From: an uncultured Pseudomonadota bacterium
GTDB taxonomy: Bacteria; Pseudomonadota; Alphaproteobacteria; Rs-D84
Reading direction: 5' to 3'
NCBI GenBank assembly: GCA_900313285.1
Contig: OMQP01000004.1
Coordinates: 1 to 31,894, forward strand
DNA: 31,894 bases
Positions 9,165-15,922 of this stretch are shown here, piece after piece. Both the position numbers and the translations under genes were made by a program. The notes under the pieces were generated by a model that worked only from the letters and a program-made list of their open reading frames with translations, made no database searches and was not told the origin of the DNA. The number at the start of each line of letters is the position of its first letter. Position 1 is the first letter of the stretch.

Positions 9165-11675
9165 ATGAAAAAAATATCGCATATTTTGACTATGCTTTTG
9201 TGTTGTGCACCATTTGGGGCGGTTTGTGCTGCGCCTGTTGCGACAACAAGTGGTTCAAATTTAACCGCTTTCAATCCAAGTAATGTAAACAATAACCAAT
9301 GGGCAATGATGACAAATGGTCGTTATGATGGCAATAACACACCGGCCAAGGCGAATTTTGGTAATTGTAATTCTGTTATTTTGCGTTGCGCACAACCAAA
9401 ATGTGCTAATGGCGGATGTGCAACGGCCTCTGTTGCTGCAGATATTGTTGATGGATGTGTAAAATCAAATGATTCATGTAAGCAATATGGCGATGATTTG
9501 GTTAGATTTATGACTGCACAATTGGTTGCAACATCTACTGCAAAGGTGAAAGAACAGGAACTGGCTGTCCAGGCTGCTGCAGCCCAGGCGGCTGCCGCTG
9601 CGAATTCGCAATCGCAACAACAAATGCAACAGATGCAACAACAAATGCAGCAGATGCAACAACAAATGCAACAGCAACAATATGAATCACAACAGCAATT
9701 ACAAAATGCGCTGGCACAACAACAGGCACAATCTGCGGCTGCATTGAATGAAATGAAAACTGCTGCAACAAATGCTGCTATGGAAGATGAAGCGGGGCTT
9801 TCTGCATATCAAAAGGAAGCAATCGAACGTGGTATAAATGCTGATGTTTTGGAACGTCAAAAAATTGCCGGTCAAATCAGAACTGAAATCGAAGATGCTG
9901 AAGTTTCTGTTAAAGCAATCGAAACTGCTTTAAAGAATTCTTTTGATTATGCGCGTTGTGATGCGCGTGGTAATAATTGTGAAGGACCACATCGTGTAAA
10001 AAAATGGCGTGAATTGGCATCTGGATTTATCGAACCATATAACAACGCAATTGATAAAGTTTATGAAGCATTAATTACAGCCCAGGGTTCTGGTATAGAT
10101 TTATCCCAAATCTATATGATGTTAGATAATTCATGCAGTGCATGGGGACAATACATGTGTCCACAAATGACAAATGGTACAATCATATACAGTGATGTTT
10201 CTGAAGGGCAAAAAGGAGTCCCGTATGTATGCCCGGTAAGTTCTGCGGGAAGTACAAAAACGAGTTACGAGAATTGTGAACAACAATGTGATAATAAAAC
10301 TAGTATAGAAGAAAAGAAGAAGTGTTTAAGGGAAAATAACTGTTATGCGCATTGCAGTCGTTGCACAATGTTAAAAATGTTATCCGGTGAAGATGCTGTT
10401 TATGAAGGTTGGATAAATGCCGAAAATGACACAAAAGACGGTAACGTGACGGTTGTTGCATGTGCGTCTGGTGTGCTGGATTCTGCGACGTTTTTCGCAT
10501 CACGTACGCGCAGAAAGAATGGTGCAAATTTGATAGATATAGAAGTTTTGGATGCGTGGATAAATCAAACCGAACCAACGTCGAGAATTACTTATACCAA
10601 TACACCACAAAAATCAGATTATTGTTATTCTAATAAGGATGTCGATGGCAGAAGTTTACGTGCATCGGCCTTGAAAAAAACAGTTGATGCAAAATCTATG
10701 TGTTGTAAGGATGATATTGAAGCTGATAATCAAGGTTGTAGTGGTGGAACAGATAATGGTGTGGATGGTTGTTCGTATGTAAACCCGATTTATGCAATTT
10801 GTGACACACATTCATATAATATCGGCAGAAACGACGCTTTGGATCGTACTTTGTTTGATGAAAAAGATTGTTTAAATCAGCATTTGAAAGATGCGGAACT
10901 TAAAAACGGTAAACAAATAAAATGGGCGTCTTGGAAAGATGCTAATAAGAAAGAATGCGAAGTTAAATTATGTCGCTCAGGGTTCGTGCCAAACAGAGAC
11001 AAAACCGATTGTGAATCTTGCACACGAGATCCAGAAGATGAAAACGACGAATGTAATCTTGGTGGTGATAAAGAAGTTTATGAAGAATACAATCGAAGAA
11101 TGTCTGATGCATCGGGTGCCAATGAAATCAAAGAAAGAATTGGTTTAAAGACAACTGTTGTTTCGCAACAAATGTACAAACAATATGAATATTTAAAGGC
11201 GACTATTCGCAGATTAAAAATTCAATTGGAAAAAGCCATTGTTAAAACCAATCTTGAAGCAGCCGGCGCAGATACAAAAGATTCTTCGTCTGGTTTACTA
11301 AGTGGTTTATCAGGCAGTGGCAGTAATGATAAAAAAGTTGTGTTGCCAGGTGCGGAAAATTGCGCAAACAGCAACAGTTCGTCAGCGGCATATAAATGTT
11401 TGCAAAATAATGTATCTGTGATAATTGCTAATGCCAGCGGAAACAGACAAAAGGCGTGTAAACAATTGCAAGAAACGATTGCTTGGGCAAAAAGTTGGAA
11501 AATAAAACCAGCAGATGAATGTGATGGCAAAGATTGTGGCAAGGATAAAATCACAGAATGTGCACAATCTTTGAATCATGCAATTATCCAAAAAATAGAA
11601 GACAAAGAAGACGCAAAAAATAATCGTTTTTATGGATATGGGCTTCCAGGGGCTAATTCTAGTAAACCAGAATAA
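9165..11675 (+). CDS. Large Cys-rich exported protein 2 with Gln/Met coiled coil
   Basis: 836 aa, family not recognised. The start is ATG 9165, with AAGAGAG just upstream, and gives a signal peptide MKKISHILTMLLCCAPFGAVCA (1-22). Domains in order: a short Cys-rich part (CNSVILRCAQPKCANGGC, then CVKSNDSC); an Ala-rich helix and three heptads of QQMQQMQ (about residues 146-178), which predict a coiled coil; a mixed region with several Cys groups (CEQQCDN, CLRENNCYAHCSRC); a Cys-rich patch AKSMCCKDDIEADNQGC; and CRSGFVPNRDKTDCESC, an EGF-like short module. A long helical part (YKQYEYLKATIRRLKIQLEK) and a final Cys-rich segment follow. It is not collinear with its two large neighbours, but shares export, Cys groups and, with the third, the promoter. 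It is probably an extracytoplasmic structural or surface protein; no enzymatic motif was seen. Confidence 0.85.
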   Translation: MKKISHILTMLLCCAPFGAVCAAPVATTSGSNLTAFNPSNVNNNQWAMMTNGRYDGNNTPAKANFGNCNSVILRCAQPKCANGGCATASVAADIVDGCVKSNDSCKQYGDDLVRFMTAQLVATSTAKVKEQELAVQAAAAQAAAAANSQSQQQMQQMQQQMQQMQQQMQQQQYESQQQLQNALAQQQAQSAAALNEMKTAATNAAMEDEAGLSAYQKEAIERGINADVLERQKIAGQIRTEIEDAEVSVKAIETALKNSFDYARCDARGNNCEGPHRVKKWRELASGFIEPYNNAIDKVYEALITAQGSGIDLSQIYMMLDNSCSAWGQYMCPQMTNGTIIYSDVSEGQKGVPYVCPVSSAGSTKTSYENCEQQCDNKTSIEEKKKCLRENNCYAHCSRCTMLKMLSGEDAVYEGWINAENDTKDGNVTVVACASGVLDSATFFASRTRRKNGANLIDIEVLDAWINQTEPTSRITYTNTPQKSDYCYSNKDVDGRSLRASALKKTVDAKSMCCKDDIEADNQGCSGGTDNGVDGCSYVNPIYAICDTHSYNIGRNDALDRTLFDEKDCLNQHLKDAELKNGKQIKWASWKDANKKECEVKLCRSGFVPNRDKTDCESCTRDPEDENDECNLGGDKEVYEEYNRRMSDASGANEIKERIGLKTTVVSQQMYKQYEYLKATIRRLKIQLEKAIVKTNLEAAGADTKDSSSGLLSGLSGSGSNDKKVVLPGAENCANSNSSSAAYKCLQNNVSVIIANASGNRQKACKQLQETIAWAKSWKIKPADECDGKDCGKDKITECAQSLNHAIIQKIEDKEDAKNNRFYGYGLPGANSSKPE
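9618..9680 (+). repeat. 21-bp tandem repeat, three copies
   Basis: Three units of 21 bases (9618, 9639, 9660), starting CAACAAATGCA. Unit 2 differs from unit 1 by one base; unit 3 is diverged in its last third. Each encodes one heptad, QQMQQMQ or close to it, so copy-number change would lengthen the coiled coil by whole heptads without a frameshift. Confidence 0.85.
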
Positions 11676-11694
11676 ACAAAGTTTTGATTTGTTG

Positions 11695-11719
11695 CCGCCC
11701 GATTGGGCAGTGTTTTTTT
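11695..11719 (+). terminator. Intrinsic terminator
   Basis: CCGCCC-GATT-GGGCAG stem with one C/A mismatch, then TG and seven T. Confidence 0.75.
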
Positions 11720-11746
11720 GCGCTGGTTTTTATAAATATGTATAAT
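11718..11746 (+). promoter_or_regulatory. Upstream promoter (P1) of rplU-rpmA
   Basis: TTGCGC (11718-11723), 17 bases, TATAAT (11741-11746). The -35 overlaps the end of the preceding terminator's T-tract. The -10 and the initial transcribed region lie in repeat copy 1. Confidence 0.4.
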
Positions 11747-11768
11747 TTGCATAAATTTTTGTGCAAAA
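11738..11768 (+). repeat. Direct repeat copy 1 with -10 box and palindrome
   Basis: 31 bases, beginning ATGTATAATTTGCATAAA and matching 11791-11821 at 29 of 31 positions. Each copy contains TATAAT followed by an inverted repeat TTTGCA...TGCAAA. Confidence 0.9.
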
Positions 11769-11771
11769 TTG

Positions 11772-11799
11772 TTGACTTTTGATATTTTCAATGTATAAT
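11772..11799 (+). promoter_or_regulatory. Downstream promoter (P2) of rplU-rpmA
   Basis: TTGACT (11772-11777), 16 bases, TATAAT (11794-11799). It is a good consensus, as expected for a ribosomal-protein operon. Predicted RNA start near 11806, inside the palindrome TGCATAAAATTTTGTGCA (11801-11818). Confidence 0.65.
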
Positions 11800-11821
11800 T
11801 TGCATAAAATTTTGTGCAGAA
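11791..11821 (+). repeat. Direct repeat copy 2 with -10 box and palindrome
   Basis: Second copy of the 31-base repeat. Its TGCATAAAATTTTGTGCA is an 18-base inverted repeat with a single T/G deviation; as RNA it would pair fully, counting one G-U pair. The position at the RNA start fits an operator or an RNA-level control element. Confidence 0.9.
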
Positions 11822-11863
11822 CGGAATTTTAACATTAACAAATTAAACAAAAGAGAAAGTATA

Positions 11864-12163
11864 ATGGCTACATTCGCAATCTTTCAAACCGGTGGCAAAC
11901 AATATCGTGTCCAAGAAGGCGATATCGTTAAAGTTGAAAAATTAGACGCAACCGGTTCGGTCGAATTTGACCAGGTTTTAATGGTTGGTGACAAAGTTGG
12001 CACTCCTTTTATTGACGGTGCTAAAATTGTTGCTGATGTTATCGAACAAAAACGTGATGATAAAGTTTTGGTGTTCAAGAAAAAACGTCGTCAAAACTAT
12101 CGCAGAACTGCCGGTCATCGTCAGTTTATCACTGTTTTGAAAATTAAATCTATCAAGGCCTAA
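11864..12163 (+). CDS. rplU: 50S ribosomal protein L21
   Basis: 99 aa, normal length. The N-terminal FAIFQTGGKQYRVQEGDIVKVEKL (residues 4-27) and the C-terminal KKKRRQNYRRTAGHRQ-type rRNA-binding segment (about 73-88) are characteristic of bacterial L21, which binds domain I of 23S rRNA next to L20. AGAGAAAG lies upstream of the ATG. It is the first gene of the usual rplU-rpmA pair, 29 bases before rpmA. The tandem repeated promoters upstream probably set its expression. Confidence 0.98.
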   Translation: MATFAIFQTGGKQYRVQEGDIVKVEKLDATGSVEFDQVLMVGDKVGTPFIDGAKIVADVIEQKRDDKVLVFKKKRRQNYRRTAGHRQFITVLKIKSIKA

Positions 12164-12192
12164 GACGCCCAAAAAACGTAAGGAGTTAAATT

Positions 12193-12459
12193 ATGGCACA
12201 TAAGAAAGCAGGTTCCGCATCTACAAACGGACGCGATTCAGCCGGACGCAGATTGGGTGTAAAGAAAAGTGGCGGTTCACACGTTATCCCAGGTAATATC
12301 ATTATCCGTCAACGTGGTACAGCTGTTCATCCAGGTCTGAATGTTGGTATGGGCAAAGATCATACTTTGTTCGCAAAAATCGCTGGAATTGTTTCCTTTA
12401 AACGTGGAAACGGCGACAGAAAAACAGTTTCTGTTGTTCCAGATACAGAATCAAAATAA
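12193..12459 (+). CDS. rpmA: 50S ribosomal protein L27
   Basis: 88 aa. AHKKAGSASTNGRDSAGRRL (residues 2-21) is the hallmark L27 N-terminus, which reaches the peptidyl-transferase centre. GNIIIRQRGTAVHPGLNVG and the GKDHTLFAKIAG core follow. It begins directly with MAHKK, without the N-terminal extension that Firmicutes process off. GGAG lies 9 bases before the ATG. The stop is a double TAATAG, followed by a strong terminator. Cotranscribed with rplU. Confidence 0.98.
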   Translation: MAHKKAGSASTNGRDSAGRRLGVKKSGGSHVIPGNIIIRQRGTAVHPGLNVGMGKDHTLFAKIAGIVSFKRGNGDRKTVSVVPDTESK

Positions 12460-12484
12460 TAGAATAATTTTTTTATTATTTTAT

Positions 12485-12508
12485 ACCGCCCGAACGGGCG
12501 GTTTTTTT
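12485..12508 (+). terminator. Intrinsic terminator of rplU-rpmA
   Basis: Perfect palindromic stem ACCGCCCG-AA-CGGGCGGT, then seven T in all. Confidence 0.92.
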
Positions 12509-12538
12509 GTAAATATGCTTTTTTTTGATTCGGTTTTA

Positions 12539-12547
12539 TGATATAAT
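12539..12547 (+). promoter_or_regulatory. Extended -10 promoter of the third large Cys-rich exported protein
   Basis: TGATATAAT with no recognisable -35, since the stretch 17 bases upstream is a T-run. The following TTAAACCTAAG is shared with the promoter at 9142, which suggests coexpression. Confidence 0.55.
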
Positions 12548-12560
12548 TAAACCTAAGGAA

Positions 12561-15158
12561 ATGAGAAGATTTTCGTATGTTCTCTTCGTTGCTGTTTTTT
12601 ATACCGCAAATTCATTTGCGGCAACTGGTAATATTTCCCGCGCAATTCCAACAAAAAATTCAAATGAATTTATTGAACAGCAAACTGAAAATATAACAAC
12701 TAAAAATCGTTCTGCTGCGACTATTTCAAGAAGTGTATCGCGTGGAAAGAAAGTTGATGTTGTGTCTCGTACAACGCCAAATCAAAAAGCAAATGTGGTA
12801 TCGCGTTCTGTGAATACACGTACAAAAAGTACAACGTCTGGATTGGATGCTGCGGTTAATACTGTGGGACGCAGTGCGCGCACAGATGCGGCCAGTATAA
12901 ATAATACTGCGGCCGTTCGTCGTGCAGGTATAACTTTGCGTGCATCTACGGCAGAAGTAGGTGGACGTGCAACAATTGGGAATTCTGATGTTCAAACCGG
13001 TTCTAATATAGACGAACAGGTTCGTGGTGTTCAAAATCGTGCATTAACACAACAAAAAGCAATAACTGCTGAAAGTTTGGCTGCTGCAAAAGATATGATG
13101 GAAAAATCAAACGATTTGAATAACGTTTGCCAACAACAATATAACGAATGTATGGACCAGTTTTGTGCGGTTGTTGATGCAAATCAAAAAAGATGTTCTT
13201 GTTCTGCAAATTTAAGCAAATACGCAAAAGCACAAGAAGCAGTAGAAGCAGCAAACACAGAATTAAACGATGTTGCACAACGTATTCGTTATGTGGGATT
13301 ATCTGCTGATGAAATCCGCGCAATTATGTCTGCAACGGAAGCAGAACTTGAAATGAACAAAACCAGAGATAATACAAAAACCCGTTCGTTATTGGATGAT
13401 ATTGCTGATATGATTAAAGATCCAACAGCGGCGACAACATTGACGGCATCAAACAGTGATTCTTTGCTGAATATGGATTTTGATTTTTCTTCTGATTCTT
13501 CTGATTTGTTCAGTTTGGACATGTTCAGTGATAAAGCAAGTGATATTTCTGCAAAACGTGGAACTGCGCTTTACAAAGAAGCAACAAAACGTTGTAAATC
13601 TGTTTTAAACCAATGCAAAGATGCTGGTGGTAATGAATCACAAATTACTGGTAATTATGATTTGGCTATTGCAAAAGATTGTATTGCATATGAACAGGGA
13701 TTGGAAAAATTAAATACTACGTTGGTTAACAATGTTCGCAGTGCAAATTTAATGTTGCAAAAGGCGCGTCTTGCCGTGCTGCAAAATAAAAATGAATACG
13801 ATGCCAAAGGTTGTATTGGTGCATTGGAAAAATGTATGTTGGATGATATGGTCTGTGGCGAAGATTATTTGAAGTGTTTGGATCCTACCAAAATGTATAT
13901 AGATGAAAATGGTACTGTTGTATTGGGACGAAATACTCCAAATATCACAGATTTTATGACGAATTATAACAATACAAAAATAAATTCTGATTTTATCAAA
14001 GCATCAAAATCTGATACTACATGTGCAAATCACGATGGTGCATGTATCGTGAATTATTTAATGCAGAAAATTGGTACTGGGGCAACCGTAAAAGATGGTG
14101 GTTTGTGTCGTGCTGTATTGGATAAATGCCAATATTATACGTACGAAGAAACCGGTAAAAAAACTACGTATAAACCGTATAACGAAGTTGTTGTTGGTTA
14201 TATACAACGTGCAATGGTTAATATCAAGGCCGCCCAATCAAAGATTATATCAGATTATGCTGCAACCTGTATGAGCAGTGTTCAAGAATGCTATAACAAA
14301 CAAAATACACAAATTACGGCATGGTCAGATTCTGCAAATGTTGATAATGTTTATAAAGTGTTAACAGGGACGTGTTATAATGTTGCGTTAACATGTGGTT
14401 ATTCTGTGTTCGCTTATGACAAAGAAATGCAAGAAAAGATAGAAAAATTACCGGATGAAAGCGACAGAAAATTAGCTCTTATTGAGGGAATATCTGAATT
14501 GTTCTATCAGGAAATGTTATGTCCTGAAAATTCAGTATATGATGACGGAACACAAACTGGTGCACACGTTAATGCAAGATGCGTATGTAAAGATGGTTAT
14601 TCAGCCAGTGATGGCGCATGTGTAAAATCATGTCCAAGTGGTAATTATGATGCATATGGCACATGTGTTGCCCAATGTCCATTTAGAACGAAAGTTTCAG
14701 AAACAGGATCAAAATGTGTTTTACAAGATGTAAATAATTTTATTGGTTTGTATGCACATGGATATAGCCCAGATAGAGGAGATATGTGTTATGATAGTTT
14801 CTCAAATGACACCCCAGGGGATAGCGTTAACTGCGCAGATAACAAAAGAAGTACATGGAAAGCAAGAACATCAGATACGCAAAATGGTATTGAAATTACA
14901 GGTGTTGCAATTTGCAGTAATTACACCATGAGTGCAGTAAATGCTATTGCTAATACAACAGAATCAGCGAATGGACAATATTGCTGGTGCAAGATGACAG
15001 AATTCACAATACCAGGATTAGAAACAAAACGTGTTACCAGTTCACAGGCAGTACAAGTAAATACAGATCCACTTGATGATTGCCATGCCTATTGTCCGTA
15101 TTATTGTGTAAGAAAAGGTGGAGTTAATAAATATTTTAATGCGGCAGGACTTGAATAA
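12561..15158 (+). CDS. Large Cys-rich exported protein 3 (paralogue of the gene at 6607)
   Basis: 865 aa, family not recognised. The start is ATG 12561 with TAAGGA just upstream; the signal peptide is residues 1-20, cleaved after SFA. Residues 45-150 form an Arg/Ser/Thr-rich cationic region (ISRSVSRGKK, VVSRSVNTRTKS). The Cys module at 190-214 (CQQQYNECMDQFC...RCSC) has the same C-x6-C-x4-C plan as the 6607 protein, followed by the same Ala/Glu-rich helix (AVEAANTELNDV) and a further shared segment (DEIRAIMSATEAELEMN versus LTEAEQVMN). Later shared pairs are LCRAVLDKCQYY and ATCMSSVQECYNKQ. The C-terminal fifth differs: an EGF/TIL-like run (CVCKDGYSASDGACVKSCPSG) and CYCPYYC-type Cys groups instead of the InlB-like end. 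Its stop is 4 bases from the convergent dnaQ stop, and no terminator is seen. Probably exported and disulfide-rich; role unknown. Confidence 0.85.
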   Translation: MRRFSYVLFVAVFYTANSFAATGNISRAIPTKNSNEFIEQQTENITTKNRSAATISRSVSRGKKVDVVSRTTPNQKANVVSRSVNTRTKSTTSGLDAAVNTVGRSARTDAASINNTAAVRRAGITLRASTAEVGGRATIGNSDVQTGSNIDEQVRGVQNRALTQQKAITAESLAAAKDMMEKSNDLNNVCQQQYNECMDQFCAVVDANQKRCSCSANLSKYAKAQEAVEAANTELNDVAQRIRYVGLSADEIRAIMSATEAELEMNKTRDNTKTRSLLDDIADMIKDPTAATTLTASNSDSLLNMDFDFSSDSSDLFSLDMFSDKASDISAKRGTALYKEATKRCKSVLNQCKDAGGNESQITGNYDLAIAKDCIAYEQGLEKLNTTLVNNVRSANLMLQKARLAVLQNKNEYDAKGCIGALEKCMLDDMVCGEDYLKCLDPTKMYIDENGTVVLGRNTPNITDFMTNYNNTKINSDFIKASKSDTTCANHDGACIVNYLMQKIGTGATVKDGGLCRAVLDKCQYYTYEETGKKTTYKPYNEVVVGYIQRAMVNIKAAQSKIISDYAATCMSSVQECYNKQNTQITAWSDSANVDNVYKVLTGTCYNVALTCGYSVFAYDKEMQEKIEKLPDESDRKLALIEGISELFYQEMLCPENSVYDDGTQTGAHVNARCVCKDGYSASDGACVKSCPSGNYDAYGTCVAQCPFRTKVSETGSKCVLQDVNNFIGLYAHGYSPDRGDMCYDSFSNDTPGDSVNCADNKRSTWKARTSDTQNGIEITGVAICSNYTMSAVNAIANTTESANGQYCWCKMTEFTIPGLETKRVTSSQAVQVNTDPLDDCHAYCPYYCVRKGGVNKYFNAAGLE

Positions 15159-15162
15159 AAAA

Positions 15163-15849
15163 TTATTTTCCGTCGTTTAATAATTGTTCCATAAATTTAT
15201 TATGGGTTTCTAATTCATCCGCCGGTACTTCAAATGTTCGTTTTGGAAAATCAGTGCCGATTTTAGGTGTTTTTAAAAATGCATCATGTTGTTCTTTGAT
15301 TAATTCTTTGATATCAACTGCGGGTGCTGTGTTTTCCAATTCCAGATAGACATGTGCCAAAATTTCTGCGTCAATTAAAGCACCATGCGCGTCTGCACGT
15401 GCGGTTAATGATACGCCAAACCATTTTGCTAATGCGTCCAGAGTGTAAGATTTTGGCCCGTATACACGATTACGTGCGATTACAATTGAATCAAGCATTT
15501 GTGAACGTGGAATTGGTTTTAAATTTAATTTTTCTAATTCGTAATTTATAAATGGAAAGTCGAAATCCAGTCCATTGTGAGCAACAATTTGTGCGTCCCC
15601 GATAAATTCTAGAAACTTAGGTGCAATTTCTGACATTTTTGGTTTATCTTCCAAAAATGCATTTGATATTTTATGCACCATATATGTTTCAGGTGGAATT
15701 ATTTTTCCTTCTGGGTTTATATATTCATGAAAAGTGTTATCTGTTAATTTGCCATCAATTAATTCAACAGCACCAATTTCAATACAGCGGTCCCCACGCA
15801 TATATTCAAAACCTGTCGTTTCAATATCAAAGCAAATTAAACGTGTCAT
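15163..15849 (-). CDS. dnaQ: DNA polymerase III epsilon subunit (3'-5' proofreading exonuclease)
   Basis: 228 aa, close to the E. coli length of 243. Exo I is FDIETTG (residues 7-13) with metal ligands Asp8 and Glu10. Exo II is IVAHNGLDFDFPFINYE (88-104). Exo III-epsilon is ARADAHGALIDAEILAHVY (150-168), with His155 and Asp160. All DEDDh catalytic residues are therefore present. The C-terminal part after 175 (IKELIKEQHDAFLKTPK...) is where the contact to the polymerase subunit lies in E. coli; it is diverged. AGGAAAG precedes the ATG. The gene is divergent from uvrD, with 73 bases between the start codons, and convergent with the Cys-rich protein gene. Other DEDDh nucleases such as exonuclease X are possible, but length and N-terminus favour DnaQ. 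Confidence 0.9.
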   Translation of the reverse strand: MTRLICFDIETTGFEYMRGDRCIEIGAVELIDGKLTDNTFHEYINPEGKIIPPETYMVHKISNAFLEDKPKMSEIAPKFLEFIGDAQIVAHNGLDFDFPFINYELEKLNLKPIPRSQMLDSIVIARNRVYGPKSYTLDALAKWFGVSLTARADAHGALIDAEILAHVYLELENTAPAVDIKELIKEQHDAFLKTPKIGTDFPKRTFEVPADELETHNKFMEQLLNDGK

Positions 15850-15876
15850 ATCTTTCCTGTTTTTAATAACAAAATG

Positions 15877-15906
15877 ATTGTATAGAAAACTTTTATAAAT
15901 TACAAT
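15877..15906. promoter_or_regulatory. Overlapping divergent promoter of dnaQ and uvrD
   Basis: Plus strand: TTGTAT (15878-15883), 17 bases, TACAAT (15901-15906). The ends ATTGTA and TACAAT are inverted copies, so on the minus strand the same DNA reads TTGTAA, about 15 bases, TATACA. The two promoters occupy the same bases and would exclude each other. Confidence 0.5.
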
Positions 15907-15922
15907 ATGGAAAATTGAAAAA

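Noticed and set aside
6695..11554. Minus-strand frames opposite the giant proteins
   Set aside because: Low-complexity translations (poly-Leu/His) mirror the repeat-rich coding strand; no ribosome-binding sites.
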